Positions 45,958-57,934 are shown, numbered from the stretch's first letter. The stretch: DNA of 64,000 nucleotides from Hepsetus odoe (GCA_017165825.1 CM029366.1:29165509-29229508); one strand, 5' to 3'. Notes: a model not told the origin generated them from the letters alone. Numbers and translations are program-made.

Positions 45958-46504
45958 CAGTACTGCGTAAAAGTTTGAGGCAGGTGTGAAAAAATGCTGT
46001 AAACAAAGAATGCTTTCAGAAATATAAATAATGATTGTTTATTTTTATCAATTTACAAAATGCAAAGTGAGCGAGCAAAAGAAAAATCTAAATCAGATCA
46101 ATATTTGGTGTTTCTACCTTTTGCCTTCAAACCAGCATCAGTTCTTCTGGCCCCACAGAGCCCTGATCTCAACATCATCCGGTGTGTCTGGATCACATGA
46201 AGAGACAGAAGGATGTGAGGAAGCTACATCCACAGAAGATCTGTGGTCAGTTCTCCAAGATGTTTGGAACAACCTACCAGCCGAGTTCCTTCAAAAAGTG
46301 TGTGCAAGTGTACCTAGAAGAACTGATGCTGTTTCGAAGGCGAAGGGTGGTCACACCAAATATTGATTTGATTTAGATTCTCTTTTGCTCATTCACTGCA
46401 TTTTGTTGATTGATGAAAATAAATGATTAACACTTCCATTTCTGAAAGCGTTCTTTGTTTACAGTATTTTTTCCACACCTGCGTTAAACTTTTGCACAGT
46501 ACTG
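45958..46504. mobile_element. Deleted Tc1 element with intact ends (547 bp)
   Basis: Both ends carry near-identical inverted repeats of about 66 bp beginning CAGTACTG, flanked by TA on each side (45,956-45,957 and 46,505-46,506). This is the Tc1/mariner signature. The interior retains only the transposase C-terminus: PHRALIST, then in a shifted frame WDHMKR-like sequence, LWSVLQDVWNNLPAEFLQ, and KAKGGHTKY. The DNA-binding and most catalytic parts are gone, so movement would need a transposase in trans. Confidence 0.92.
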
Positions 46505-46689
46505 TATATATATTATATATAAAAGATCAAATGGCATTTAGGAGAAAATTTGTTGCTCTGTAGTTAAAACTGTAAACATTGCGCTCTGCTTTTTCATTTA
46601 TTTTAGGCACCATCCCTACAGCAGAGGGCAGCTGCGTTCTGCAGAACTACACCAAGTCCTTTTACAGTGCCTAAAGACAATCATTAAGA

Positions 46690-46691
<2 letters not shown>

Positions 46692-46740
<49 letters not shown>
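46692..46740. repeat. (CT)n microsatellite
   Basis: About 24 CT units. Confidence 0.95.
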
Positions 46741-46741
<1 letters not shown>

Positions 46742-46744
46742 AGC

Positions 46745-47635
46745 TGAGCTGGTATCGGGGTAAAAACAGCAAGGGGAGGGGCATACCATCATGGACTGAA
46801 GCCATCATAGGAATGTTATGTAATGCAGTGTCTACACAAAGAAAGTGGGGCTGAGCAGCAGCACTGACATGAACCTCAAAGAAAAGGAGGATGAATTTGT
46901 GAATTTGTATGTGTTCTTTTGTCCTTTCCCTCTACACCTTGATTCATAAGCCCCGATACAGTTCAGTGCAAGAAAGTTCAGTGTATGTACTGCGTTGTTG
47001 GGTTTCTAAAACACTGCTCTCTTAAATGCAAAATATTAGACTCCATATGAGAGCGTCATTAAAGATCTCCTGCAAAATAAATCCCTAATTGAACGACAAA
47101 AGATACTGCCATTAATTTTCTCTCGTTTAGTTGCGTCCATGCTTTTTTCCGAGAACATTTTGTAGTGTCTGTAGCACATGCTGGGCCAGCGTGCCTTTAA
47201 CAGAGCAAACCTTGCGTCTGATTTCATCATCGTCTCCAGGAGCGAGATCAGTACGGATCCTGTGCGAAGTGCTGCTGCAGGTCATCAGGTTCATCTGAAA
47301 AGATGATTAGCTCTTCAGTAGAACTGACCCTTGCACACCCTGTTCATTCTTTCATAGAAGATGTTGTGAGGTTGAAAAATCTTTACAGAAGAAAGGCTGT
47401 TAAAGGCTTCATTCATATTATAAGCCTTATAAAACATTACAAACATGCTTCAGCCACCTGAGCTGCTGTAGCGGTAGAAAATGAGGCAAGGCAACAAATG
47501 TACCATTGCAATGGTCCTACTCATCAGTTCATAGTTTCATAGTTATGTTTCTTTTGGTTGATAAGTGGACATAAGTAGAAGATGCAGTAATATTGATGAG
47601 ATGGCTATCCTTAATTTCTGATACCTGCATTGATC
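46745..47635. other. No gene seen; repeat-free stretch
   Basis: No recognised coding exon. 47,035-47,260 has the even composition of conserved non-coding DNA. Confidence 0.4.
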
Positions 47636-47639
47636 CCAC

Positions 47640-48003
47640 ACACCTAATGTGTAGCAGAGGGCAGCTGGATCCAGTGCCCAGGGAGCTGTGATGGGAATGG
47701 TATCTTGCTCAAGGATATCTTAGGACAACCTACTCGTTCAAGACTCAAAACCCACAACCTTCCAATGGGCAGTGTTGGCCTAGTGGTTACAGAGTTGGCC
47801 CCAGGATCAGAAGATCATGGGTTTGAATCCCAGACCAGTAGGATGCCCTGAGGTACCCTTAGGTACCCTTTCAATAGCTGCAAAGTGCGGATGTCTAATT
47901 TTGTTGTGGCTCACTGTGCTGTGCTGTGTTTCACAATGAAAAAAAATAGTCACTTTCTCTTTCCAAATATAGGGCCTAGTCCCTAAACCCTAGGCCACCG
48001 CTT
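47640..48003 (-). mobile_element. SINE-A (outer copy), split by another SINE-A
   Basis: The left part (GTAGCAGAGGGCAGCTGGAT to CACAACCTTCCAA, 47,640-47,764) and right part (GGGCCTAGTCCCTAAACCCT to CCACCGCTTC, 47,971-48,003) form one minus-strand copy once the inner plus-strand copy is removed. Confidence 0.85.
47765..47965 (+). mobile_element. SINE-A (inner copy) nested head-to-head
   Basis: GGGCAGTGTTGGCCTAGTGG head, GGGTTTGAATCCCAGACCAG, a duplicated AGGTACCCTT and the AAATAGTCACTTTCTCTTTC tail. TTCCAA(A)T on both sides is a likely short target duplication. Confidence 0.86.
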
Positions 48004-48053
48004 CATATCAACATTACAGTAATAAACTACAGATGGACTACAAGGCACTGATG

Positions 48054-48108
48054 CACAGTGCTCTGGATAAGAGTCCATGCTAAATGCTATAAACATAAAT
48101 GCAAATAG
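48054..48108 (+). mobile_element. SINE-B tail scrap
   Basis: GCTCTGGATAAGAGTCCATG, CTAAATGCTATAAACATAAA. Confidence 0.6.
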
Positions 48109-48535
48109 AATCACACACATTTAAAAACAGGAAGTTGAGAAGCTGAATTTTGAATTGGGGCTGCCATTCATTAGATTGGATGGGTTTTTGCCCATGTTGT
48201 ATAATACTTACTGCTTTTAAGAAACATATTCCTAAGCAGAGCATGGACAGGTGAATTGGCTTTCTTTCACTACAACCAACTGCAGAAGAATCATGCTGCA
48301 TAGTCATGCTGCCACTGAAGCATTTTGCTGGTGTCAGAGTTGACTGCAACCAATCGAATTCCAGCTCTGCGCCGTTCCACAGTGAAATCCCATTGGATAC
48401 GGTTGGCATTGCATAATGTACAGCAGCTGTAATCAAGGCTAGGAAAACCAGTCCCAGGTCAGTTTTTCTGAGACAAGATGCAGAATGCGTTCTCCCTGTG
48501 GACATGGTATTGGTGGACAGGACAGGACAAGCCAT
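48080..48535 (-). other. Unexplained 151-codon open frame
   Basis: Opens MACPVLSTNTMSTGRTHSAS and has a mildly hydrophobic start (LVFLALITAAVHYAM). It resembles no family known to me. The C-terminal end runs into the SINE-B scrap, which argues against a conserved protein. There is no splice or promoter support. Confidence 0.2.
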
Positions 48536-48584
48536 TACAGGACAGAGAGTGAAAGAGACAGAACGATAGAGAGAAAGGACGGGA

Positions 48585-48588
<4 letters not shown>

Positions 48589-48620
<32 letters not shown>
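48589..48620. repeat. (GA)n microsatellite
   Basis: About 15 GA units, inside a longer purine-rich stretch from 48,541. Confidence 0.9.
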
Positions 48621-48622
<2 letters not shown>

Positions 48623-48918
48623 ATAAAAAAAGCTGTTTTAAAGCTGTAGTAACTGGAGCTTCCATTTTCTTCCATCGTTTAGCCATGGAGGAGTTCAGAG
48701 ATGCTTTTTTAGGCTTTAGTGTAAAAGTTGGGAAGGGCTAAACATTGCAGGCTATTTGACGACGACTTTGAGAAGAGCTGAAGGTGAAAGGCTGTTGATT
48801 GCTTTTTGTGAGTCTCTCCAAACACATACACACACACATAATGCTCTCTTGGGTGCCACGATACCAATATCCAATGTGACCTTATTACGTCAATTTGCTT
48901 CTCACACAGGTGGATGAT

Positions 48919-48965
48919 TTTCTCTCTCTCTCTCTCTCTCCCTCTCCCTCCCTTGCTTTCTCTCT
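48919..48965. repeat. (CT)n microsatellite
   Basis: CT units with CCCTCCCTC interruptions. Confidence 0.85.
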
Positions 48966-49099
48966 GGCCGCACCCTCAGGGTCTTTGTGAAAATGGAATG
49001 ATGGTGGAGTGAATGTAAGGTTAGATAGAGCAGGAAAAAAAAAAAACTCTCAGTCTTCACAGCACCACAGAATCCCCCAATGGCCAAAGTTCAGCAGTC

Positions 49100-50650
49100 C
49101 AACAGAGTTCTTCCTAAATCGGATCCAAACATACATCAAAACTAATACCCACTCGATAAGGCACGACACTCACTGCTGACAACATACTCTGTCCTCCCAG
49201 TGCATAATTTATCATTGCCATCTCGGGAGCTATTACATCTCCCACAGCTCCCCAGCTGAAAAGTGTCAAAAAAGTGATTGGAGTTTTTAATGCACCCTTG
49301 ACCGACTGTCAGATTGCACCCAAAGTGATCGCCATTAGGAGCTCACCTCATCTGTCATGAAGACCTTGCAGATTAATTGCTAAAGGTTTGTTGATCATTA
49401 AAATGTATGATCAGTTTGGGGCTCTTTTTAAAGAGATATTACAGGACTGGGTGTTTTGTTAGTGCCTCGGAAGAGGAAGAGGGCTGTGATGAAATTGAGA
49501 GAAAGGCTTTGCCAAAGCATTACTCATTATTTTAGTCTGAATAAGGTGCAACATGCAAGAGATCATGACTGGTTTTTGTTTTAGAAGCCAGGAACAAGAA
49601 CGGCGATAGAAAAGTTGGAATCAGCAAAAGAGTCCTATTGGTGCCACATTTTACTATTGAAAATTGAATTGAGTTTGAATCGAGTGTTTGCATGAAATCC
49701 GTTTAAATAGACAAATTTTGCTCTCTGTAATGAAACATGCACTTATTCTTCTGTAAGTATACCGACAATGTGAGTAACAATGTGATGGTTTATCACAACA
49801 GCAATAAATTTCAACCCAGTCAATCCTCTTAAGATTAGTCACAGCTCAGATTTTGGTCATGCTCCTGCAGTGGCACCAAAATCCTGGGACATTATCAGAA
49901 CATCTTTTTTTATTTCATGTGTTTTGCATCATTGAACCTTGAAAAATGGATTGTTACTGAGATGCATTACCAGAATTTATTTTACTCGTGGACAAAGCTA
50001 TTCAGCCGCTCCTGAGCACAGTCACTGGTGCAGTCAAAAAATACAACGATTTGGTCCCAAATTTGATGACTTGAGATGTTATTCTTAAGACCCAAAACAG
50101 TTTGAAACCCACAGTGGAACAAAAATTCAGCACCATTTAAATGGATGGTTTCCACTTTTTTGGTGGGGGCATTACTGATGGAAGGTTTCATTCATTTTAT
50201 AGAAATTTCTTTTCAACTGTTCCGAATCAAATGTCTGATTCAGTTCATTCACATTTTTGCCGTTTCACTATGATTATGACTGGCTGTACTTTTTTTTATT
50301 TTAAAGAATCGGGAGACAGGCATGGTTATTATATTTAGATGAATATCAATAATCCCTCGATCGGCACATAAACTTAAGTCTTAGTGTTGTAATTACATAG
50401 ACTATCTTCATGACAGCTAACTGTATTGAGTTAAAAAAAAACAAACAAAAAAAAACTACTTTAGATACAAAACACCATGCCTTGTTTTATGAAGCTCAGG
50501 AAAACTATAACTGGTTTGTGACAGTTGCTGGTTTCTGATTGGGAGTACAAGCCTCATGAAAGACATACAGTCACAAAGAGGTCCAATATTGACACCTGAT
50601 GCAAAATTACTTTGTGCTGTTTCCCTTTCATTAGCTAACCAGTGAAACAC
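49100..50650. other. No gene or repeat seen; candidate conserved non-coding stretch
   Basis: About 1.5 kb free of recognised repeats in a very repeat-dense intron. 49,190-49,440 is balanced in composition. Function is not shown. Confidence 0.35.
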
Positions 50651-50677
50651 CTCGCCCCCTAATTATCGCCTGTAATT

Positions 50678-50715
50678 GTGTGTGTGTGTGTGCGTGTGTG
50701 TGTGTGTGTGTGTGT
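50678..50715. repeat. (TG)n microsatellite
   Basis: TG units with one GC interruption. Confidence 0.93.
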
Positions 50716-50807
50716 ATTGTCTATGTCTTTTTACATTGTATATGTCTTTGGTATTTGTCATACACAGGCATGATAACAAGCACGTCCTTGGGTATGAAGT
50801 TTATGGT

Positions 50808-50936
50808 ACTCACTCACTCATTTATTTTCATAACTGCTTGTCCTGATTAGGGTTGTGGGTGGTGCTGGAGTTCCAGCTCTCACAGGGCAAAATGCAGGGA
50901 AACACCCTGGACAGGTCAACAGTCCATCACAGGGAA

Positions 50937-50981
<45 letters not shown>

Positions 50982-51130
50982 ACACTCAAACCTAGGGGTC
51001 AATTTAGCATCTCCAGTCCACTTGATACGCCCATCTTTGCACGGTGGGAGGAAGCCAGAGCACCCACTGACAAGAGAACATGCAACGTCCACAAAGAAGT
51101 GGCCCGGACCGTCCCGCCTACTTCTCACTG
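50808..51130 (-). mobile_element. SINE-D, nearly full length, with internal (CA)n
   Basis: CTCACTCACTCATTTATTTT tail complement, TGCTTGTCCTGATTAGGGTT, CCAGCTCTCACAGGGCAAAA, AATTTAGCATCTCCAGTCCA and GGAGGAAGCCAGAGCACCCA. The (CA)n at 50,938-50,985 grew from the GTGTGTG segment of the SINE. Confidence 0.85.
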
Positions 51131-51649
51131 TGAGCCCCTGTGCTGTGCAGTAGGTTTGGGTTTGCAGTAGAATTTTCTCATACCTTTAAACAATCTCCAT
51201 TTATTACCACAGTATACAGTTATTACTGGGGAGAACGTGTAAAAAGGCTGTAAGTGACATAAAATGCTTGTGTTTTTATTTGTTTGCAAGGTCACTAAGT
51301 AGGTGAATAGACTGGACAAACTTTCAATCCACAAAATGTCAAACCATTAGTCTACACTCATTTAATTAGTGGGAATCATGGGGGAATCTGAGCTACGCCA
51401 ATAGCTCAGTTCACAGGTCAAAAATGGCACACATGCTCAGCATCTGAAATGACCAGTCACTGACCCTGTAACCACACATACGTGTTTACAGTGAGTGGGA
51501 AATGTAATGCCCCGCTGCTCTTTTTTTATATTTATAGCACTATATTGTTTCAGATCGGTATACAAATCCTCACATAAAACAAGGAAAATATAATACATTA
51601 CAATGCATTGTTTAAATTATTTCATTTTTATCAAATCTTCAACATGCTG

Positions 51650-52110
51650 GGACACCTGGGATACCCATGTACCAAAAATTACTTGACCCTTAACTGGCTG
51701 TGCCACTTTTGGAAGCAACAATTGCAACCGCATTCCTCCTGTGAATAGATATCAGTCTTTTGCAATGCTGTGGAGCAATTTTGACCCACTCATTTTGCAG
51801 GATTGCTTCAATTCAGCCACCCTGGAGGGCCTTCAAGCATGAACATTTAGGTCCTGCCAGAGCTTCTCAAAGGGTTGCAAGTCTGGGCTTTGACTAGGCC
51901 ACTCCAAAGCCTTAATTTAGTTTTTTTCTGAAGTGGCTTTGCTCTTGTGTTTCCAATTGTGGCTTTGTTACAATTCACATTAGCCTACAGATAACTGACT
52001 GAGGGCTGCAGATTGTCTTGAATGTTTTTCCGATTGAGGATAATTCCTGAAGCAGCAAAGCATCCCGACACAATCAGACCATCACCATCATGTTTGATTG
52101 TTAATATGTT
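51650..52110. mobile_element. Interspersed DNA-transposon-like repeat, class unassigned
   Basis: AACTGGCTGTGCCACTTTTG, CAATGCTGTGGAGCAATTTT, GACCCACTCATTTTGCAGGA, GAACATTTAGGTCCTGCCAG and TGGGCTTTGACTAGGCCACT belong to a repeat widespread in fish and frogs. The superfamily is not assigned from sequence alone. Confidence 0.6.
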
Positions 52111-52114
52111 ATTC

Positions 52115-53240
52115 CTGTTGTCGACGGCTGTGTAAGCTCTATGTCAGAACTACAAGAACCCTGTGTCCTAAAAAGTCCCCAAGAGCATTATTTTGATTCA
52201 GGTTAGAAAATCATTTGGTAGCATGCTGCTTCATGAGTCAGAACATATTCATTTCACATCAGTGTATTTAACACAGTCATGATATCAGAAATCTTTTAAA
52301 CCTGCTTATATACCCAACCTTACTTTGGAGCCATTTTAAGCATATACATCTCATTTCTGGCTTTCGGCTCTGTTGTCATTGATGAATTTCCTCCACAAGT
52401 TCAGTTTCCTTTATAGGTACGTATCTAAAACATCAAAGCCGTTTCCACATGTAAGTCTGTTTGCAGCAAAAAGAACTCAAGGTATTATCAGCTAGTGGAA
52501 GTGCCTTTTCTCTAATATGATAATACGCCGTTGCCGCCTTGATATGATAATTTGCTGTTGCTAGGTTCCTTTGTTCTGTGCCTTTATTTAAGGACTTCGA
52601 GATTCCGTGCAATAAATGTTATGAATGTTTTAGATATAGGCTGCAATTCACTGCTTGTACACATTGCTTACCAAATCTCATCACTCTGACAGATGTTTGG
52701 CTTCATTTTCCTCCAGTTTGCTGCTGTGACGGCAGTGGCTGGGTCTAGTGTTGGCCATAAGAGTCAAAGCTGGAGAGGTGAATGATATGCAGTGCATGTG
52801 GTTGTTTTGGAGAGATAATGACTGTCTGCTTTAATTGAGACCTTGGGCTAAATATGGAGATGTAGTTAATGACTGGAACATGATTGTTTTGGGGCTTAAG
52901 CCCTCCCTGACCTGTCAGTCTAGAGTGCAAGCCAGATAGAGGCAGAAGAGATGGATAGTGTGCCCTCCGTTGGTGTGGGGACTGCATTTCATTATTCATT
53001 TCTCTGTCTCTATCTCTCTTTCTTTCTCTCTCTCTGGATTTTGGTGCAATGCAGTACCTTTACCATGTTGCAATTATAAAGATTTTGGTATGGACGTGTG
53101 TGTGCACGTGTGTGTGTGTGTGTCTGCTGTCTGCTTGTATCTAGCTACCTTCTTCCTCTTTCTACTAATTCCCTGCCTCTCAGCAGGTTAACAAAGCGAT
53201 GACAATGAGCTCACATAACCAGTGCATTTGCATATCAAAA
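52115..53240. other. No gene seen
   Basis: Unique-looking sequence with a short CT-rich patch (about 52,995-53,036) and a TGTGTG patch (53,096-53,121). Confidence 0.45.
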
Positions 53241-53261
53241 AGTATTCACACATTCTGGGAA

Positions 53262-53345
53262 CAGAGGGAGAGAGAGACAGAAAGAAAACCAGAGAGGGAG
53301 AGAGAGACAGAAAGAAAACCAGAGAGGGAGAGAAAGAGAGAGACT
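53262..53345. repeat. 28-bp purine tandem repeat
   Basis: AGAGGGAGAGAGAGACAG followed by AAAGAAAACC occurs twice exactly, then a third partial unit, AGAGGGAGAGAAAGAGA. Confidence 0.9.
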
Positions 53346-54249
53346 CCCTTGTGTTTATTCTGGTGTCTATTTATATATGAACCACACTGTTACCCGTCTT
53401 CCTGTTACTGTTAATGGAAAAGAAGCTCGGTCCCCTTTATATTCATAGAGGACTTGACTTCAATCATGCTCAAGCAATACCGGCTAATTTAGTCCCACCT
53501 TACGAAAATATCACTGCGACGAAAATCCGCCTCTCACTCCATGTTTCCGAAATGTGGTGGAAGTTGTCAAACCCTGGCTTACTAGAGCTTTTATAGACTG
53601 TAGATTAGATTTTTTGTAGCATGATTTCAATGATTGCTTTGACCTCATTACGCACAGCAACAGGGGCGTCCAAGGCACACGCACAGAGGCCAGGAAGGAC
53701 CTGGGTGTAACTGTGGAGAAGCTGGCCTTTGATTTACAACGCACTGAGGTTTGTAACTCTCCAGATGATGGCAAGAGAAAAGGAGAGATGAGAAGCAAGC
53801 TGTGAAGATCTCATTGTCTTTTATCCTCCTCACAGGTGGCACGTTGCCATTTCTTCTGAGTACCTGAGCAGAACCTTCCTCCCACGAATGCTCAGCAGGG
53901 TCAAGAGTAGGGATTTTGTTTTTCCTTCCTCTACAAGGGCCTGTTTGATGACTGAATCATTTATTTCCCATTTAATTCAAGTGCATGTTTGAATGGTGAA
54001 TCGGTTTACAGTTTTCTTCAATAATTGCCCCACCAGATGGCTCCCAGGCTAACACGCTTCTAAAAAGGCTTCTAAGTTTCAGTTTAAGTTTGAATACTTA
54101 TTGAAGGTTTAACTGTAATACGAATGTACTAGTGTTAGCTTATCCGCAACGTAACAATGTTGCAGTGTTTACAGTGTTTATGGTGTATTTTACCAGCCTG
54201 CAATGTCCCGTGGCCGAAAACTGAGCACTAATGAAGGACTGGAGGAGTA

Positions 54250-54480
54250 AAACTGTGCAGCATCAGTAAGAAATGAGCTTCTTCATCCTGTGTCTGTGGA
54301 TTAGATGTCAGGTGGATTGGAGATGCCAAATTGCAACCTAGGTCTGTGTATGTGAGGGTGTATTAATTGTATATGCCCTGCAGTGGTGCCCTGACCAGGT
54401 ATATCTCCACCTTCACCCTATGGCTGCTGGGATAGGCTCTAGCCTCCCCCAGTTCCTGGTTAGGATGAGAAGGATCACAA
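54250..54480 (+). mobile_element. SINE-D fragment, diverged
   Basis: GGATTGGAGATGCCAAATTG, ATGCCCTGCAGTGGTGCCC and GCTGGGATAGGCTCTAGCC. Confidence 0.6.
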
Positions 54481-54591
54481 GCTCAGATATCCAGAGCCAG
54501 GTACAGCCAGGACTGAAATGTAATCTGATTCACTTCATGGAATATAGTCATGAACATACCATAGTTTTTTTTTTTTCCTTGCTCTGCCAGG

Positions 54592-55225
54592 TCAAGTCAA
54601 GTCAAGTAGGTTTTCATTGTAATTTCAACAATATACACAGTACGTAGTGAAACGAAATAACGGTCCTCCAGGACCCTGGTGCTACACATAAGGCGACATA
54701 GGACAGAACACACGATACAAGGCAAGTGCAGACAACAACAGACAGGACATTCATCCATCACAGAGCTGCAGTGTTGTGAAACAAAGCAGCAGAAATTGTT
54801 GGACAGCATAACGGAGCAGCAGTGTTGTGACTAAAGTGCGTAATGCAAAAATAATGAAATAATAAGTGGCGGTAAGGTGCTCATGTGCATGAATGTGCAT
54901 TAGTGCATAACAGGAGAAAAAAATTCCAGCAGTAGCAAAGAGCAGGTTATTGAGAAGACATTAACAGTTCAAAAGTCTGATGGCCAGGGGGAAGAAACTG
55001 TTTCCCATCCTGGTAGCTGAGGCCCGCATGCTGCGGAACCTTTTCCCGGATGGCAGGACGGAGAAGAGAGTGTGGGATGGGTGTGAGAGATCATCCACAA
55101 TGCTGGTTGCAGCCAGTGGTGAAAATGTCCTGTACAGCAGGCAGAGAGACACCGATGATCTTCTCAGCAGTTCTCACCATCCGTTGTAGGTAATCGCGGT
55201 CTGAGACATTGCAGTTCTCTGATTG
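54592..55225 (-). mobile_element. Fish interspersed repeat, LINE 3'-region-like
   Basis: AAGTCAAGTAGGTTTTCATT, AAAATAACGGTCCTCCAGGA-like start and, further in, GATGGCCAGGGGGAAGAAAC, TTCCCGGATGGCAGGACGGA and GAGACACCGATGATCTTCTC. The minus strand reads like a LINE ORF2 C-terminus (RMGNSFFPLAIRLLN). A short second copy lies at 62,378-62,560. The class is by resemblance. Confidence 0.55.
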
Positions 55226-55479
55226 GAAATATTTAAAAAATGTCTTCATATTCAGTGAGTTTTGGCATATGCTGTTGTTTGCTATATGGATTGTACACTG
55301 TGCTATAAAAATATAAGCCAGTTAGCTCCCTGCTGCATCACAGCGATGGTAGAAAAAAGCCAGTCGTTTAGTAATAGTGGGTTTCATATCATCATATAGT
55401 AAATCCCCATCCATTCATGGTGTTGACACAGTTATGCCCTTTCATTATAACCACCGACCATACATTTGAATCTTTTCTG

Positions 55480-56045
55480 GTCCTTTAGAAGAGCATATTT
55501 GAACACTGAGTTGTTTCCTTTTATTGGAGCTCATATTTTAATACTGATTTTTTTCATTCTTTTGGTTTGAGTGCATATTTAATATTTTCCTTGAATTTAA
55601 GTACATGTATGAATTTTTAACCATACTTTCATTCAAGTGCATGTTTGGATGCTGGATATTTTTAAGCCATCAAATGCAAATTTGAAGGCTGCAGCATTTT
55701 CCCCTTTCAGTTCAATGGCATACTAAAATAGGTTTTTTAATAGTTTTTTTTCATTTGAGTACAATTTTGAATACATTTCCCCCTTTTAAAAGATGCTTAA
55801 AATAGTAAACCCTATTTCAAGCAAATATTAGGAAAGTGAGTGATTTCTTTTTTCATTTATTTGAGTGCATATTTGATTGACGAGTTGGTCATCCTTTTCC
55901 AGTGCCTGTTTGAGTACTGAATCATGTCCTCCCTTCATGCAGTAACTGATTGCATGAATTGTGTTATCTCATCTTGTGCATATTTAAAGACGATCGTTTT
56001 CTTTTTCCAGTTCCAGTGTACATTTTAATGCACATTTTTATTTTT
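55480..56045. repeat. Degenerate tandem array, unit about 40-50 bp
   Basis: Repeated units built on TTGAGTGCATATTTGAATACTGA plus a TTTTCCTTTT-type spacer: GAGCATATTTGAACACTGA, GAGTGCATATTTAATA, CAAGTGCATGTTTGGATGCTG, GAGTACAATTTTGAATAC, GAGTGCATATTTGATTGACG, GTGCCTGTTTGAGTACTGA. A further unit or two lies at 53,935-54,010. Confidence 0.65.
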
Positions 56046-56049
56046 TAAT

Positions 56050-56755
56050 GTTAATTAAATGTTAAAAAACAGCCTTTTGGCTCTTACGTTAAGCTGCAGT
56101 TAGTCTCCAGGCATTCTGAGAGATGCAGAAAGGGGTCAGTGGGGTGTTTAGAGGTTCCCAGCAAGGTTTAGCCTCTCAGAGATTCACTTCATTTGTAGGA
56201 GGAGGACAAACACAGTGCTGCCGCCACCACCACTAGCACATAATCCTGAGCTATTTTCAGGCTTCCCTCCCACGCATGAAAAATCCAAGGCATCCACTCT
56301 GATTTAGTATTCCATGCATGGCTTACATAATGCCTTTTGTCTTTCATGCCTCATCTCTTCACGCTGCCATGGTGGAGAGGGAGAAGCATCGTTTATTAAT
56401 GAACGGAGTGCTTCTATTGAGACATGACGGAGATGGAGGGAGACGTAGAAGAAAGGGAGAAGAACTTGGCCGGTCACGTTGCATGAGAAGGCTTTGCACA
56501 AGGCATAAAAACACACAAGCCACCTCACGGACGGTACTAATGGCAGTGACAGCCCTCAGAGGAGGATTAAGAGATGGTTGATGGCTGTTGATGCTTGAAG
56601 GGTGAAGAAGATCATTATTGATGAGAGCACCATCTCATTCCAAATATCAGTATTTAGGCAAATAATGTTAGATCAGATATTAGAGGAAAAAATGAATTTC
56701 TGATTCTGTAACATACAGTGCTGTGCAAAATTGGAAAAAAGTTTGTTTTACTCTT
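56050..56755. other. No gene seen
   Basis: Repeat-free stretch with balanced composition around 56,100-56,560. No coding exon was recognised. Confidence 0.4.
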
Positions 56756-56759
56756 CCAG

Positions 56760-57008
56760 TAAGTGAAAGTGACTATTTCTTATTGTGAAACACAGCACAG
56801 CACACAGTGAAACACAACAAAATGCAACCTCTGTATTTAACCCACGCACACTGTGTAGCAGGGGGCATCTGTATCCAGCACCCGGGGAGCAGTGATGAGG
56901 ACAGTACATTGCTCAAAGGCACTTCAGAGCAACTGGTCTGGGATTCAAACCCATGATCTTCCGATCCTGGGGCCTAGTCCTTAAACACTAGACCACCACT
57001 GCCCCACG
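56760..57008 (-). mobile_element. SINE-A, full length
   Basis: AAGTGAAAGTGACTATTTCT, ACAGTGAAACACAACAAAAT, ACATTGCTCAAAGGCACTTC, GATTCAAACCCATGATCTTC and ACTAGACCACCACTGCCCCA. Confidence 0.88.
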
Positions 57009-57433
57009 GTAACTTTTTTTAAGTGTTACGAGCTGATTTCAAGAACACAGGACAAGTTACAGATTTCTTTTTAATGTACATAGCTGTTATACAGAAAACT
57101 GCAAACTTCTATGACTGATTTAGAAAGTTACAAATTTATTCTTGCTGGTTTGGTGAGCATCCATGTCACATGACCTCAGAGAGCAAAAACTGCATGGCTG
57201 CATAAGCATATAGCCATGATGTCTATGAAGGTACCTGTGAGGTAACATTGTAGATTACTGTGCATTAACAAAAGCAATAAGTGCCTTTTTTGTTGAGAAG
57301 TTGGAATCGAATGGATTCTCAATGTTGATTAATTTTTTCAGATTTAAGTGATGCTTTACTGAGTACCTCTTTCTAGGCTTCATACCTTTCACTTCATTTG
57401 CAGCATTATCACTGTTATACTGTTACAGCTACG

Positions 57434-57675
57434 TTGAAGTGAAAGCGACAACTTGTGAAGCACAGCACAAAATACAGTGAACCACAACGAAATGCATCCT
57501 CTGCAATTAACCCACACACACACAGCAGGGAACCTATTGAAAGAGCCCGAAGAGCATTGATGGACAGTCTTTTGCTCAAGGGTATCTCAGGGCAACCTTC
57601 TGGTCTGGTATTCAAACCCATGACCTTCCAGTCCTGGGGCTTAGTCCCTAAACACTAGGCCACCACTGCCCCACT
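57434..57675 (-). mobile_element. SINE-A, full length
   Basis: TGAAGTGAAAGCGACAACTT, CAGTGAACCACAACGAAATG, TTTGCTCAAGGGTATCTCAG and CTAGGCCACCACTGCCCCA. Confidence 0.88.
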
Positions 57676-57934
57676 GAATGTGTTAAAAGTCATCATCATG
57701 TCTAAAAGTCAACTCTCATTGTCTAAAAGTCAACTGTGATTTGACAGCTGTTCTTCATATTTCAAACTCTTTAAACATGATATTTACATTTTTTTCCCTT
57801 CAATCCAGCTGTTCACCAAACCTTGTATCTCAAAATACAGGTTATATATATATTTTTTTTTCCCAGGAAGGACGGCCAAAAAGAATACAACTTACCGATT
57901 CCCTGGTTAATTAAATTCTGGAGATTGGCTAGTT

